Source of the DNA: a virus | IMG/VR virus record: IMGVR_UViG_3300039018_000215 | Span: 1-21,816 of that record | DNA: 21,816 bases | Strand: one strand, 5' to 3' | In this document: one piece after another, positions 15,339 to 21,816 of the stretch | Layout: each line of letters opens with the position of its first letter | Numbering within the stretch: position 1 is the first letter of the stretch | Program-made: the position numbers and the translations under genes | The notes under the pieces: generated by a model | What the model was told of the DNA's origin: nothing | What the model saw: only the letters and a program-made list of their open reading frames with translations | Databases searched by the model: none

Positions 15339-16322
15339 ATGCCAATAACAGAAGTTAGCCAATTAGACGTATCCTTTAGAGGTACGGAGGCGAATAACAT
15401 ATTTCTTGAGCCAGTTTTCTTTGACGATGATTTAAGGGGTCAATTCCGTATCCTTGGAAACGTTGCTAATAAAAAGAAAATGGTTTTCGTTCAGCAACTG
15501 GAAAACATTGTAAGAAAATACTCGGGCTGCGGTTTTAACCCCGTGGGCTCGGTGTCGATTTACGATAGAACAATCGACGTTGAAAAGATGAAGGTTGATT
15601 TAGAAATGTGCTGGGATGAATTTGAAGACACGGTTTTTGAGGAGTTGTTGAAAACGGGTACGCGTCTTCCAGATGTTTCGGGTACGTTGATTGAAAACAT
15701 TCTATTGACCCGTACACAACAGGCAATTCGTCAAGACGTTCAGCGCTTAAGCTACTTTGGACAGCAGTCTTCGAACAATCCTAACTATGATGCTTTAGAC
15801 GGTCTTTGGACTGTTTATTATCCTCAGTTGGTTACCAATGCCTTAGTGCCAAGAACCAACACGGGATCAGGTTCAGACCTTGCTTCGGGTGATGGTTTTG
15901 CAATCCTTAGGGCTATTTATGACCAAGCACCTTTGCAGTTAAAAGGTTTACCAGCGGCACAAAAAGTGTTTAATGTTACTGGTTCTGTTTACACTCAGCT
16001 TCGTGAAGACATTGAAGAAGGTGGCGGCGGTGACTACGGTCTATTGCAATTAATCAACGGGGTTGAGCAATTTACGTTCCGTGGTGTTCCTGTTGTGGCT
16101 CAATGGAGATGGGACGAGATTTTGACCAATCTTGGAACAACTAAGCCTCACTATGTGGAATATACAACGCCACAAAACAAGGTGCTTGCAACCGACGTGT
16201 TAAGCCCTGAGACGGCTTTGGAACTTTGGTACGACCAAAAAGACGAAAAGGTATATATTAAGGCTCGTTTTAAAATGGGTGTTAATTATATTCACCATTC
16301 CTTAATTAGCTTAGGCTACTAA
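15339..16322 (+). CDS. Major capsid protein (HK97-fold, probable)
   Basis: The 327-residue product follows the protease-decoration pair and starts after an AATTAAATTAAA leader, a strong A/T-rich initiation context for a Bacteroidota host. The N-terminal segment (R-G-T-E-A-N-N-I-F-L-E-P-V-F-F), M-C-W-D-E-F-E-D-T-V-F-E-E-L and the C-terminal R-F-K-M-G-V-N-Y-I-H-H-S-L fit a capsid family I associate with Bacteroidota phages. No enzymatic motif or membrane segment is present. Many copies would form the icosahedral shell, with assembly driven by the scaffold part and maturation by the ClpP-like protease upstream. The first residues may be an E-loop/N-arm but I cannot delimit it without a structure. 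It is separated from the next gene by 10 bases. Confidence 0.8.
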   Translation: MPITEVSQLDVSFRGTEANNIFLEPVFFDDDLRGQFRILGNVANKKKMVFVQQLENIVRKYSGCGFNPVGSVSIYDRTIDVEKMKVDLEMCWDEFEDTVFEELLKTGTRLPDVSGTLIENILLTRTQQAIRQDVQRLSYFGQQSSNNPNYDALDGLWTVYYPQLVTNALVPRTNTGSGSDLASGDGFAILRAIYDQAPLQLKGLPAAQKVFNVTGSVYTQLREDIEEGGGGDYGLLQLINGVEQFTFRGVPVVAQWRWDEILTNLGTTKPHYVEYTTPQNKVLATDVLSPETALELWYDQKDEKVYIKARFKMGVNYIHHSLISLGY

Positions 16323-16332
16323 TCAATAAAGA

Positions 16333-16881
16333 ATGAGTTCAATTACAAGCGGTTGGCTTAACCAATGCGTCGATGGAACTTGCGCTGGTGGTATCGGTAA
16401 ACTTTATATCGCCAATGCGAATCAAGTTACCAGTATCACCACCAATGCCACGGCGGCGGTTACGGCAATCACAATGTCTTCCACGGCTTCAGTATTTTAC
16501 GAGGTGGAATTTAGGGACAACTCAGGCGCGTTCACGGAAACGGTAACGCAAGACCCTGATACTTTATCGGTTGCCGTTGAGCAAAGTTTGGTTGGTGTCA
16601 TTAATTGCCGTGACCAGGAATTGCGTAACCTTATTCAAGATATGGCAAATCAGGCTTGCGGCTTAGTTTGTGTTCACGTTGAAAACACGGGCAACTATTG
16701 GATCTGGGGCGCTGAGACGATTGGGGCAAAGAAAAGACCAGCAAGGTTAACAAATGTCGAAGGTTTGTCAGGTGCTTTGTTTACCGATTCAAACCAAGAA
16801 ACATTGACGATTGCATGCCGAACAACGGAAAAAGCAAGATTTATTGTTAATGGCGCAACCGTAATGGCTGCATTAGATTAA
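16333..16881 (+). CDS. Probable major tail tube-like structural protein (182 aa)
   Basis: The protein follows the capsid gene with a TCAATAAAGA leader. The pattern F-Y-E-V-E-F-R-D-N-S-G-A-F-T-E-T-V, an E-Q-S-L-V-G-V-I strand, R-N-L-I-Q-D-M-A-N-Q-A helix and H-V-E-N-T-G-N-Y-W-I-W-G is that of a tube-like family which often sits near the capsid gene in Bacteroidota phages. Six cysteines are unusual for a virion protein: C12 and C17 (C-V-D-G-T-C), one in I-N-C-R-D, two in A-C-G-L-V-C, and one in I-A-C-R-T, so disulfides or a metal site may exist. Placing the tail tube in the head cluster rather than near the chaperone and tape measure is odd. I am moderately confident it is structural and less so that it is the tube. 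Confidence 0.6.
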   Translation: MSSITSGWLNQCVDGTCAGGIGKLYIANANQVTSITTNATAAVTAITMSSTASVFYEVEFRDNSGAFTETVTQDPDTLSVAVEQSLVGVINCRDQELRNLIQDMANQACGLVCVHVENTGNYWIWGAETIGAKKRPARLTNVEGLSGALFTDSNQETLTIACRTTEKARFIVNGATVMAALD

Positions 16882-16887
16882 TAAACA

Positions 16888-17112
16888 ATGATAGTCAGGG
16901 AAAAAAGTAAGTTGATGATTTACGTCGGGGCTGATCCAACGGGAAAGGCGGGAATACTTAAAAAGGCTATCGGAGATTTTACACAAGCAGAATTAAGGGG
17001 TTGGTATAGTGCCAGCCCCGCATCTGTTAGCCAACACGTCATTTTTACTCCTGAGAAAAAAACCTATGAGCCAAATAAAGAAAACGATTCAAGCGACACC
17101 GAACAGGGGTAA
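16888..17112 (+). CDS. Small hypothetical protein (74 aa)
   Basis: The gene starts 6 bases after the previous stop with an A-rich context and overlaps the portal by 47 bases if the portal begins at 17066. The N-terminus is basic (MIVREKSKLMIYVGADPTGK), a short helix follows, and the last 25 residues are polar and acidic. There is no recognised motif. The large overlap makes translational coupling with the portal likely. It may be a connector accessory protein; function unknown. Confidence 0.5.
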   Translation: MIVREKSKLMIYVGADPTGKAGILKKAIGDFTQAELRGWYSASPASVSQHVIFTPEKKTYEPNKENDSSDTEQG

Positions 17113-18499
17113 TAGAAATTTAAAAAGAAATCAAAGCCCTTTATTGGCTTCGGTGACTTTAGATACCTCAAACACTATGTTAGTGCAAGAGGACATTTTC
17201 AATGAACCTTCAAGGGAGCGGCTTGATTTCACGGGGGCAAAGTGGGTAAGATTTTTCACTCAGAAAGATGACTTTCTTAAAAGTTTAATAGCCATCGTAA
17301 ATAATTCGCCAACACTTAGGCGTATTATTGAGGATAAAGTAAACATGGTTGTAGGTGACGGATTTATCCCTATGAAAGGGAAATCTAACACATTACTTAC
17401 AACCTCAATGAAAGGCGAAGTAATAACCGATGATTCCTTAAACGATATTGAGGAAGTTATAGGTCAGGTCAATTTACATTCCCAAAATTTACAAGAAGTA
17501 TTAGGTGCTTTGGCTTTTGATTACGATGCTTTTGGTAATTGTTTTGCAGAAATTGTAAGGGGAAAGGTTGGCAGTCAGCCTTTCACTTACATTTATCATG
17601 TACCCGTTTACAACATTGGCATCAGAAAAGCCGAGGCTGACCAGATAATTCGTTCTATTGGCATTTACGACAACTGGGAAGAAGTGCCGTTGACGACTGA
17701 GGGGACGTATTACGAGAACGAAGGCTTTAGGGAAATACCGATTTACCCTGAGTTTAAAAAATTAGAGGACGGCACGGAGCGTTCGATTATCCACGTTAAG
17801 CAATACGCGGCGGGGTATTTTTACTTTGGCTTACCTGAGTGGATAGGGGCGAAGATGTGGGCTGAAATGGAATACCGTATTCAGCGGTTTAATACCAGTA
17901 AGTTTGAAAATGGCTTCATGCCTTCGGGTATATTGCAATTCTTCGGTTCAATGACGCAGACGGAAGCCAAAAGCCTTGTCGAGGGAATTGAATCAAAGTT
18001 CACGGGCATGGGCAACAATCATAAATTGTTTGTCCAGATTTTACGAGATGAAAAATTAAAAGCAAACTGGATTCCAACCTCAAAAGAAAACGAGGGCGAA
18101 TTTTTAAACTTGCAAAACTTGGCAGCCTCAGCGATTGTGGTTGCTAACCGTTGGTCAAAGTCCTTAGCGGGATTTGCAACGTCTGGACAACTTGGAACAA
18201 ATCAGCAGATACGCCAAGAAATGGAATACTTGCAAAACACGGTTATCAAGCCACGGCAAAACCTTTTATTATCAAAGATTATTAACCCCTATTTAAACGA
18301 AATAAGCGCTTATAATCCAGCGTTTGTTGACGTTACCTTTGGCATTTCTAATACTTTGCCCGTGTCCTTTATGGGAGATATTGCAGTTGAGCAAAACTTG
18401 TCAATGAATGAGAAAAGAGAAATATTGGGCTTTGCGCCTATTGAAACAGATATAACAATTACAACCCCAACCAATGAGCCAACTGATACAACCGAGTGA
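17066..18499 (+). CDS. Portal protein
   Basis: The 477-residue protein from ATG 17066 contains the usual portal elements: a first helix region with D-F-L-K-S-L-I-A-I-V and R-R-I-I-E-D-K-V-N-M-V-V-G, a central wing with Y-H-V-P-V-Y-N-I-G, then the crown/stem helices R-I-Q-R-F-N-T-S-K-F-E-N-G and Q-I-R-Q-E-M-E-Y-L-Q-N-T-V-I-K-P, and C-terminal E-K-R-E-I-L-G-F. Portals form the dodecameric vertex where the terminase docks and DNA enters and leaves. I prefer ATG 17066 over a longer reading from 17009, which adds hydrophobic, non-portal residues within the upstream gene. Its place downstream of the capsid gene and 13 kb from TerL is atypical. It overlaps the next gene by 26 bases. Confidence 0.85.
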   Translation: MSQIKKTIQATPNRGNRNLKRNQSPLLASVTLDTSNTMLVQEDIFNEPSRERLDFTGAKWVRFFTQKDDFLKSLIAIVNNSPTLRRIIEDKVNMVVGDGFIPMKGKSNTLLTTSMKGEVITDDSLNDIEEVIGQVNLHSQNLQEVLGALAFDYDAFGNCFAEIVRGKVGSQPFTYIYHVPVYNIGIRKAEADQIIRSIGIYDNWEEVPLTTEGTYYENEGFREIPIYPEFKKLEDGTERSIIHVKQYAAGYFYFGLPEWIGAKMWAEMEYRIQRFNTSKFENGFMPSGILQFFGSMTQTEAKSLVEGIESKFTGMGNNHKLFVQILRDEKLKANWIPTSKENEGEFLNLQNLAASAIVVANRWSKSLAGFATSGQLGTNQQIRQEMEYLQNTVIKPRQNLLLSKIINPYLNEISAYNPAFVDVTFGISNTLPVSFMGDIAVEQNLSMNEKREILGFAPIETDITITTPTNEPTDTTE

Positions 18500-19013
18500 A
18501 GTAATAGCTGGCGGCGTGGCAAGACCAACCCCAGCGGATATAAGAATTGATAAGTCACTTATTAGCCCTCATATTCAAGATGCTGAATATCGTTGGATTG
18601 TTCCCGCTATTGGCGTATCGTTTTATGATACATTGGTTGCAGCTAAAGGAAGTTCCACGGCGTTTAGTTCAACGGCTTACCAGCAACTTTGGGACGATCA
18701 ATTAAAATCCTTTTGTGCCAATGCCGTTCTTTACGAGGCGTCGCCTTATATCGTAATGCAGATGGGTTCAAATGGGCTTTATACCCTTGACAATGAATAC
18801 GGGCAAAACGTGGGCGTTGATGGATTAAAATTTTATCAAGATACTTTATTGCAAAGGCTTGACGTAAAAAAGAAAAGGATTAAGGATTATTTATGTTCAT
18901 GCGCTGCGGGTTTAACAGGCTTTGTTTCAAGCGCTATTGGTTGCCCTGAGTCAACTTGCGATGAACATGAAGAAATAACAGACATTTACAATACTTTAGG
19001 CATTGTGCTATGA
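18474..19013 (+). CDS. Head-tail adaptor/connector protein, DUF6712-like candidate
   Basis: The 179-residue protein starts inside the portal's 3' end (26-base overlap), the normal position for an adaptor (gp6/gp15-like) that binds the portal. It has I-R-I-D-K-S-L-I-S-P-H-I-Q-D-A-E, a W-I-V-P-A-I-G-V-S-F-Y-D-T-L strand-helix, and Y-Q-Q-L-W-D-D-Q-L-K-S-F-C-A-N-A, resembling DUF6712-type adaptors of Bacteroidota phages. The tail end is cysteine-containing (C-S-C-A, C-P-E-S-T-C) and otherwise unlike that family. An ATGA overlap links it to the fibre gene. The adaptor role is inferred from position and helix pattern. Confidence 0.6.
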   Translation: MSQLIQPSEVIAGGVARPTPADIRIDKSLISPHIQDAEYRWIVPAIGVSFYDTLVAAKGSSTAFSSTAYQQLWDDQLKSFCANAVLYEASPYIVMQMGSNGLYTLDNEYGQNVGVDGLKFYQDTLLQRLDVKKKRIKDYLCSCAAGLTGFVSSAIGCPESTCDEHEEITDIYNTLGIVL

Positions 19014-21505
19014 TAGAGAAACCAAAGAAAGAAAGGCGATTCCTAAAGGCATTAGGGCGCGTCGGTGAAATACTAATTCAGGAGGTTTTAATTAAAATAG
19101 GGAGTAATTTAATTAAGAAGATTGGAGGCAAAAAAACTTTGCCTTCAATTCTTTTTTTACTTGCTTCCCTTAGCCTCTTTGCCCAGTACCCAGCGACGGG
19201 CAACAAACAAAGACTTGGATTCCAGACCACGGGCGACGGTTTGACTTGGCGCGGTTCATTGTCCGACACGGCAACAATTCAACCAATAAACAACCAAAAC
19301 ACATGGGTCATTCTTGATACCGTTAACCTTAAAATATATTCCTTTGATTTTACTTCCAACGTCTGGAACTTAGTCGGCGGTGGTTCAACGATTGACACGG
19401 CATCATTAAGCAATCGAATAGATTTAAAGTTAAATATAAGCGATACGGCTAATATGCTTTTGCCTTATGCCACTAAAGCCTACGCGGACACAACGGGACG
19501 ATTATACGCAAGGCAAGATTATACGACAGGCGTAACAACGTCAACATTAACATGGACACAAAGTGACACATTGATTCCTGGTGGAGTTACCTTTGTTCAA
19601 GTATATCGCAACGGACAAATATTATTACCATCTCAATATACGATACCCACGTCAACAAGCGTAATTATCGCGGCTTCATCATTCAAAGTCAATGATAATT
19701 ACACGGTGATTTTTCCGCGTGGTGGCGGTGCAGGAAGTGGATCAGGATCGGGAAGTTTAACCTCAATTTCAGGCGGCACGGGAATCCTTGTTTCGCCTGA
19801 CCCGATAACAACCACGGGCACGGTTTCGGCTGACCTTTCAGTATTAATGGAGTTGACTGATACGTCTTTATTAAACCTTACTTCAAGATTTGCGGCAAAG
19901 CAAAATACTTTAGTATCTGGAACAAATATTAAGACAGTAAATTCAAATAGCTTATTAGGCTCAGGAAATATAAGCGTTGGTACATTGGTTGCAGCTGATA
20001 CTATTTCCCTTTCTAACAGGATAAACGCAAAGGACACGGGCACGGTTACAAGTGTTGCCACGGGTTACGGGTTAAGCGGTGGAACGATAACATCCACGGG
20101 AACTTTGTTACTTGATTCAGCCGTTGTATTTTCGAGAATAAGAGATTCGATTGTTGACGTTGCCATTGGGAATGATACCATAAAGATTTTAAAACAGGAA
20201 TACGCACCAGCCACAACCAGCGTTTTAACGTGGACGGTAACGTCAAAGTTTCCTATCCAATTAAAGGCTTATATTTTGGTGTTTAGAAATGGGCAGCTAC
20301 TTATCAATGACCAATATAATTTGACGGACACTAATAAAATTACCATTGTTTCCAATTCTTTTAAGGTAGGCGCTAATTACACTGTGGTAACGGTGTCGGG
20401 AATTGGCTCAGTTGGCACGGGAACATTCCCAAACCCCGTTTATCCTGAGGCAGGGATTGCGGTTAGTACGGGGACAACGTGGACAACGTCTATTCCTAAT
20501 AATTCAACTAATTGGAATATCGCATTTAATGATAAAATAAACAATGCAGCCTTCTCAGGAACAACGACAAAGAAATTAACATTGACCCAATATGACGGCG
20601 GTACATTTGAACCAACGTTTACCGATTTGCAAGGCATTGTTGCGGCTGACACAGCTTCAATGCTTACAAATTACTTGCGCACAGGCACGGCGGCTTCGAC
20701 TTATTTACCTTTGACAGGAGGGACATTGAGCGGTGATTTAGGTATTTCTAAAAGTAGTAATTCAATATTAAGATTATCTTCGGCAGACCCTGGAAGCTAC
20801 GGAAAATTAATATTTTCTTCAAATAATGGTGGTTTTTTAAATTACGGTGCATCAATAGAATCTTCTGGTGACGGCGTTGGAGTAGATGTTGGTAGTTTAA
20901 ATTTTCTTACAGGATATGGAACGGTAAGAACCAATAGAATGACAATAACACCAACAGGTAACTTAACTATTGTAAATAGCGCTACAATCGGCGGCACACT
21001 CGGTGTAACAGGCGCAACGACACTTGGCTCAACATTAGCGGTTTCGGGCAACATCACCGAAGACAACAACAATGTTCTTACCAACCTTGACACGGCATCT
21101 TTATCAAGTCGCATTGACCTTAAATTAAATAAAACGGATACCGCATCTTTATCAACGAGAATTGATGCCATTAATTCAGGAGGTAATCAAATTGCAAATA
21201 ACAATAATTCTACCCAAACAATTAGTAATCTAAGTGGACTAAGTAATTATTATTTATGGATTAATAATCCAAATACTGTTACCATAACTTTACCAAGTCC
21301 TTCAGCAAATAACAATAAAATGATAACGATTAAAAATACTGGCGCGGGTGCAGTATTTTCAGCAAGTTCAAATGTTCAACCGCTTGCTAATCCAACGCCT
21401 CCAGCAACACTTGTAAATCTAAACGTTATACTTGCCTCAGGCGGTGGCAAATGGACTACAATGGTTAGCAATGGATTTGAATGGGTAAAAATGGCTGGTA
21501 ATTAA
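19010..21505 (+). CDS. Tail fibre-like protein with internal signal-peptide-like segment (831 aa)
   Basis: Residues 1-43 form a basic amphipathic helix region. A hydrophobic stretch PSILFLLASLSLFA (45-58) then gives way to Q59-Y-P-A-T-G, as if cleaved by signal peptidase I at A|Q. The body is repeat-rich: DTASLSNRIDLKLN modules at both ends, two 59-residue NGQ modules, G-T-V-T-S-V-A-T-G-Y-G-L-S-G-G (about residues 345-360), V-S-G-T-N-I-K-T-V-N-S-N-S-L-L-G (about 301-316) and Y-L-P-L-T-G-G-T-L-S-G-D-L (about 564-576), all typical of phage tail fibres. The C-terminus is a compact beta domain (L-W-I-N-N-P-N-T-V-T-I-T-L). No S74 self-cleaving peptidase is seen. It likely binds the host surface. 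The paralogue at 21522 shares the start of the mature part. AT-rich patches at 20740-20960 and 21170-21340 suggest exchange. Confidence 0.75.
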   Translation: MIEKPKKERRFLKALGRVGEILIQEVLIKIGSNLIKKIGGKKTLPSILFLLASLSLFAQYPATGNKQRLGFQTTGDGLTWRGSLSDTATIQPINNQNTWVILDTVNLKIYSFDFTSNVWNLVGGGSTIDTASLSNRIDLKLNISDTANMLLPYATKAYADTTGRLYARQDYTTGVTTSTLTWTQSDTLIPGGVTFVQVYRNGQILLPSQYTIPTSTSVIIAASSFKVNDNYTVIFPRGGGAGSGSGSGSLTSISGGTGILVSPDPITTTGTVSADLSVLMELTDTSLLNLTSRFAAKQNTLVSGTNIKTVNSNSLLGSGNISVGTLVAADTISLSNRINAKDTGTVTSVATGYGLSGGTITSTGTLLLDSAVVFSRIRDSIVDVAIGNDTIKILKQEYAPATTSVLTWTVTSKFPIQLKAYILVFRNGQLLINDQYNLTDTNKITIVSNSFKVGANYTVVTVSGIGSVGTGTFPNPVYPEAGIAVSTGTTWTTSIPNNSTNWNIAFNDKINNAAFSGTTTKKLTLTQYDGGTFEPTFTDLQGIVAADTASMLTNYLRTGTAASTYLPLTGGTLSGDLGISKSSNSILRLSSADPGSYGKLIFSSNNGGFLNYGASIESSGDGVGVDVGSLNFLTGYGTVRTNRMTITPTGNLTIVNSATIGGTLGVTGATTLGSTLAVSGNITEDNNNVLTNLDTASLSSRIDLKLNKTDTASLSTRIDAINSGGNQIANNNNSTQTISNLSGLSNYYLWINNPNTVTITLPSPSANNNKMITIKNTGAGAVFSASSNVQPLANPTPPATLVNLNVILASGGGKWTTMVSNGFEWVKMAGN
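19394..19450 (+). repeat. DTASLSNRIDLKLN repeat, copy 1
   Basis: Nineteen codons, D-T-A-S-L-S-N-R-I-D-L-K-L-N-I-S-D-T-A, that recur near the end of the same protein (21089-21145) with 16 of 19 residues identical; variants with the S-L-S-N-R-I core lie at about 20000. Confidence 0.7.
19535..19711 (+). repeat. NGQ beta-module, copy 1 in fibre
   Basis: Fifty-nine codons from T-T-S-T-L-T-W-T to N-D-N-Y-T-V-I, with V-Y-R-N-G-Q-I-L in the middle. Aligned without gaps it is 24/59 identical to copy 2. A Gly/Ser linker follows (GSGSGSGS). Confidence 0.75.
20213..20389 (+). repeat. NGQ beta-module, copy 2 in fibre
   Basis: Fifty-nine codons from T-T-S-V-L-T-W-T to G-A-N-Y-T-V-V, with V-F-R-N-G-Q-L-L. 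Same length and ends as copy 1, so it is a tandemly duplicated domain within the fibre. Confidence 0.75.
21089..21145 (+). repeat. DTASLSNRIDLKLN repeat, copy 2
   Basis: Nineteen codons, D-T-A-S-L-S-S-R-I-D-L-K-L-N-K-T-D-T-A, matching copy 1 in register; the A-S-L-S-x-R-I-D core continues once more directly after it. These are probably coiled-coil or beta-helix turns of a trimeric fibre. Confidence 0.7.
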
Positions 21506-21521
21506 TCATTAAAACATAAAC

Positions 21522-21816
21522 ATGAAACAACTCCTTTTCCTCCTCCTTTTCCCTTGCTTATGCGTGGCACAGTACCCGGGCAATGCAGGGCAAAAGATAA
21601 CACTTGGAGAACAAACGACGGCAGACGGGCTCGTTTGGCGTGGTGTATTAAACGACACTGCCTTAATCACACCATTTAGCGATACAAGTGCATACATCAT
21701 TCTTGATACGGTAAATAACAGGTTTTACAATTACAAGAGAAATACAAACGCATGGACGCAGCTCAATCTTTTGCCTTCCGATACAACATCTATAAATTAC
21801 GTTAACACTTATGGCA
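21522..21816 (+). CDS. Second fibre-like protein with signal peptide (3' truncated by window)
   Basis: The ATG at 21522 opens a frame that is still open at the window end (98 codons). Residues 1-16 (MKQLLFLLLFPCLCVA) are a classic short signal peptide with a cleavage-like A16|Q17. The mature start Q-Y-P, L-G-x-Q-T-T-x-D-G-L-x-W-R-G, I-L-D-T-V-N and N-x-W aligns with residues 59-122 of the upstream fibre at about 45% identity (29 of 65 aligned positions by eye), so the two are tandem paralogues. This gene lacks the 43-residue basic lead that the first carries. The function is probably host binding or surface degradation, but the C-terminal part is missing here. Confidence 0.75.
   Translation, partial: MKQLLFLLLFPCLCVAQYPGNAGQKITLGEQTTADGLVWRGVLNDTALITPFSDTSAYIILDTVNNRFYNYKRNTNAWTQLNLLPSDTTSINYVNTYG

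Noticed and set aside
17009-17065. Longer portal from 17009
   Set aside because: The added residues lie in the upstream gene and do not look like a portal N-terminus.
1-21816. tRNA genes, CRISPR arrays, rho-independent terminators, attachment sites
   Set aside because: None was seen on reading; nearly all sequence is coding and gaps are too short to hold them. A tRNA or terminator search program was not available.
1-21816. Frequent CACGG/CCGTG and CTGAGG words
   Set aside because: They seem common by eye but are not spaced like sites and may come from ACG/GTG and GAG codon preference; a k-mer count against a codon-shuffled control would be needed.

Overview
The window is a compact, single-strand structural region of a tailed double-stranded DNA phage or prophage. 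All genes lie on the + strand, most neighbouring genes overlap by 1 to about 50 bases or nearly touch, and no stretch over 300 bases lacks a gene. A Bacteroidota host is likely. Several structural proteins have sequence styles I associate with phages of that phylum. The genes with a leader have A/T-rich leaders instead of Shine-Dalgarno sites, and the fibre genes carry signal peptides ending in A|Q. No integrase, repressor, lysis gene, tRNA, CRISPR array or terminator is visible, so temperate versus lytic cannot be decided.

Left part (1-2122): the C-terminal half of a GT-B-like glycosyltransferase, a small hypothetical protein, a ParB-fold protein and a TET-associated-glycosyltransferase-like (TAGT) enzyme. 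This looks like part of a DNA or virion glycosylation module beside the packaging genes. Base composition falls sharply inside the ParB gene and stays AT-rich through the TAGT gene, which suggests recombination.

Packaging (2133-3878): a DUF5681-type small-terminase-like protein, a 72-residue one-helix membrane protein, and the large terminase with intact ATPase and nuclease motifs.

Tail module (3890-12840): a small unknown protein; a tail-assembly chaperone pair in the lambda G/GT style with a T9 slippery tract that should give a -1 frameshifted 358-residue fusion; two connector or tail-completion candidates; two large tail or baseplate proteins; and the tape-measure protein.

Switch region (12841-13447): a small four-cysteine protein and a small HTH-like protein. 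Head module (13474-19013): a ClpP-like prohead protease fused to a scaffold-like tail, a possible decoration protein, the major capsid protein, a probable tail-tube protein, a small unknown, the portal and a head-tail adaptor. Head genes thus follow the tail genes and the portal sits far from the terminase, which is unusual.

Fibre module (19010-end): two tandem paralogous fibre-like proteins with signal-peptide-like N-termini. The first is complete and repeat-rich. The second runs off the window.

The most interesting points are the unannotated -1 frameshift in the chaperone genes, the ParB/TAGT/glycosyltransferase cluster next to the terminase, the exported-looking paralogous fibres, and the protease gene with possible nested products.
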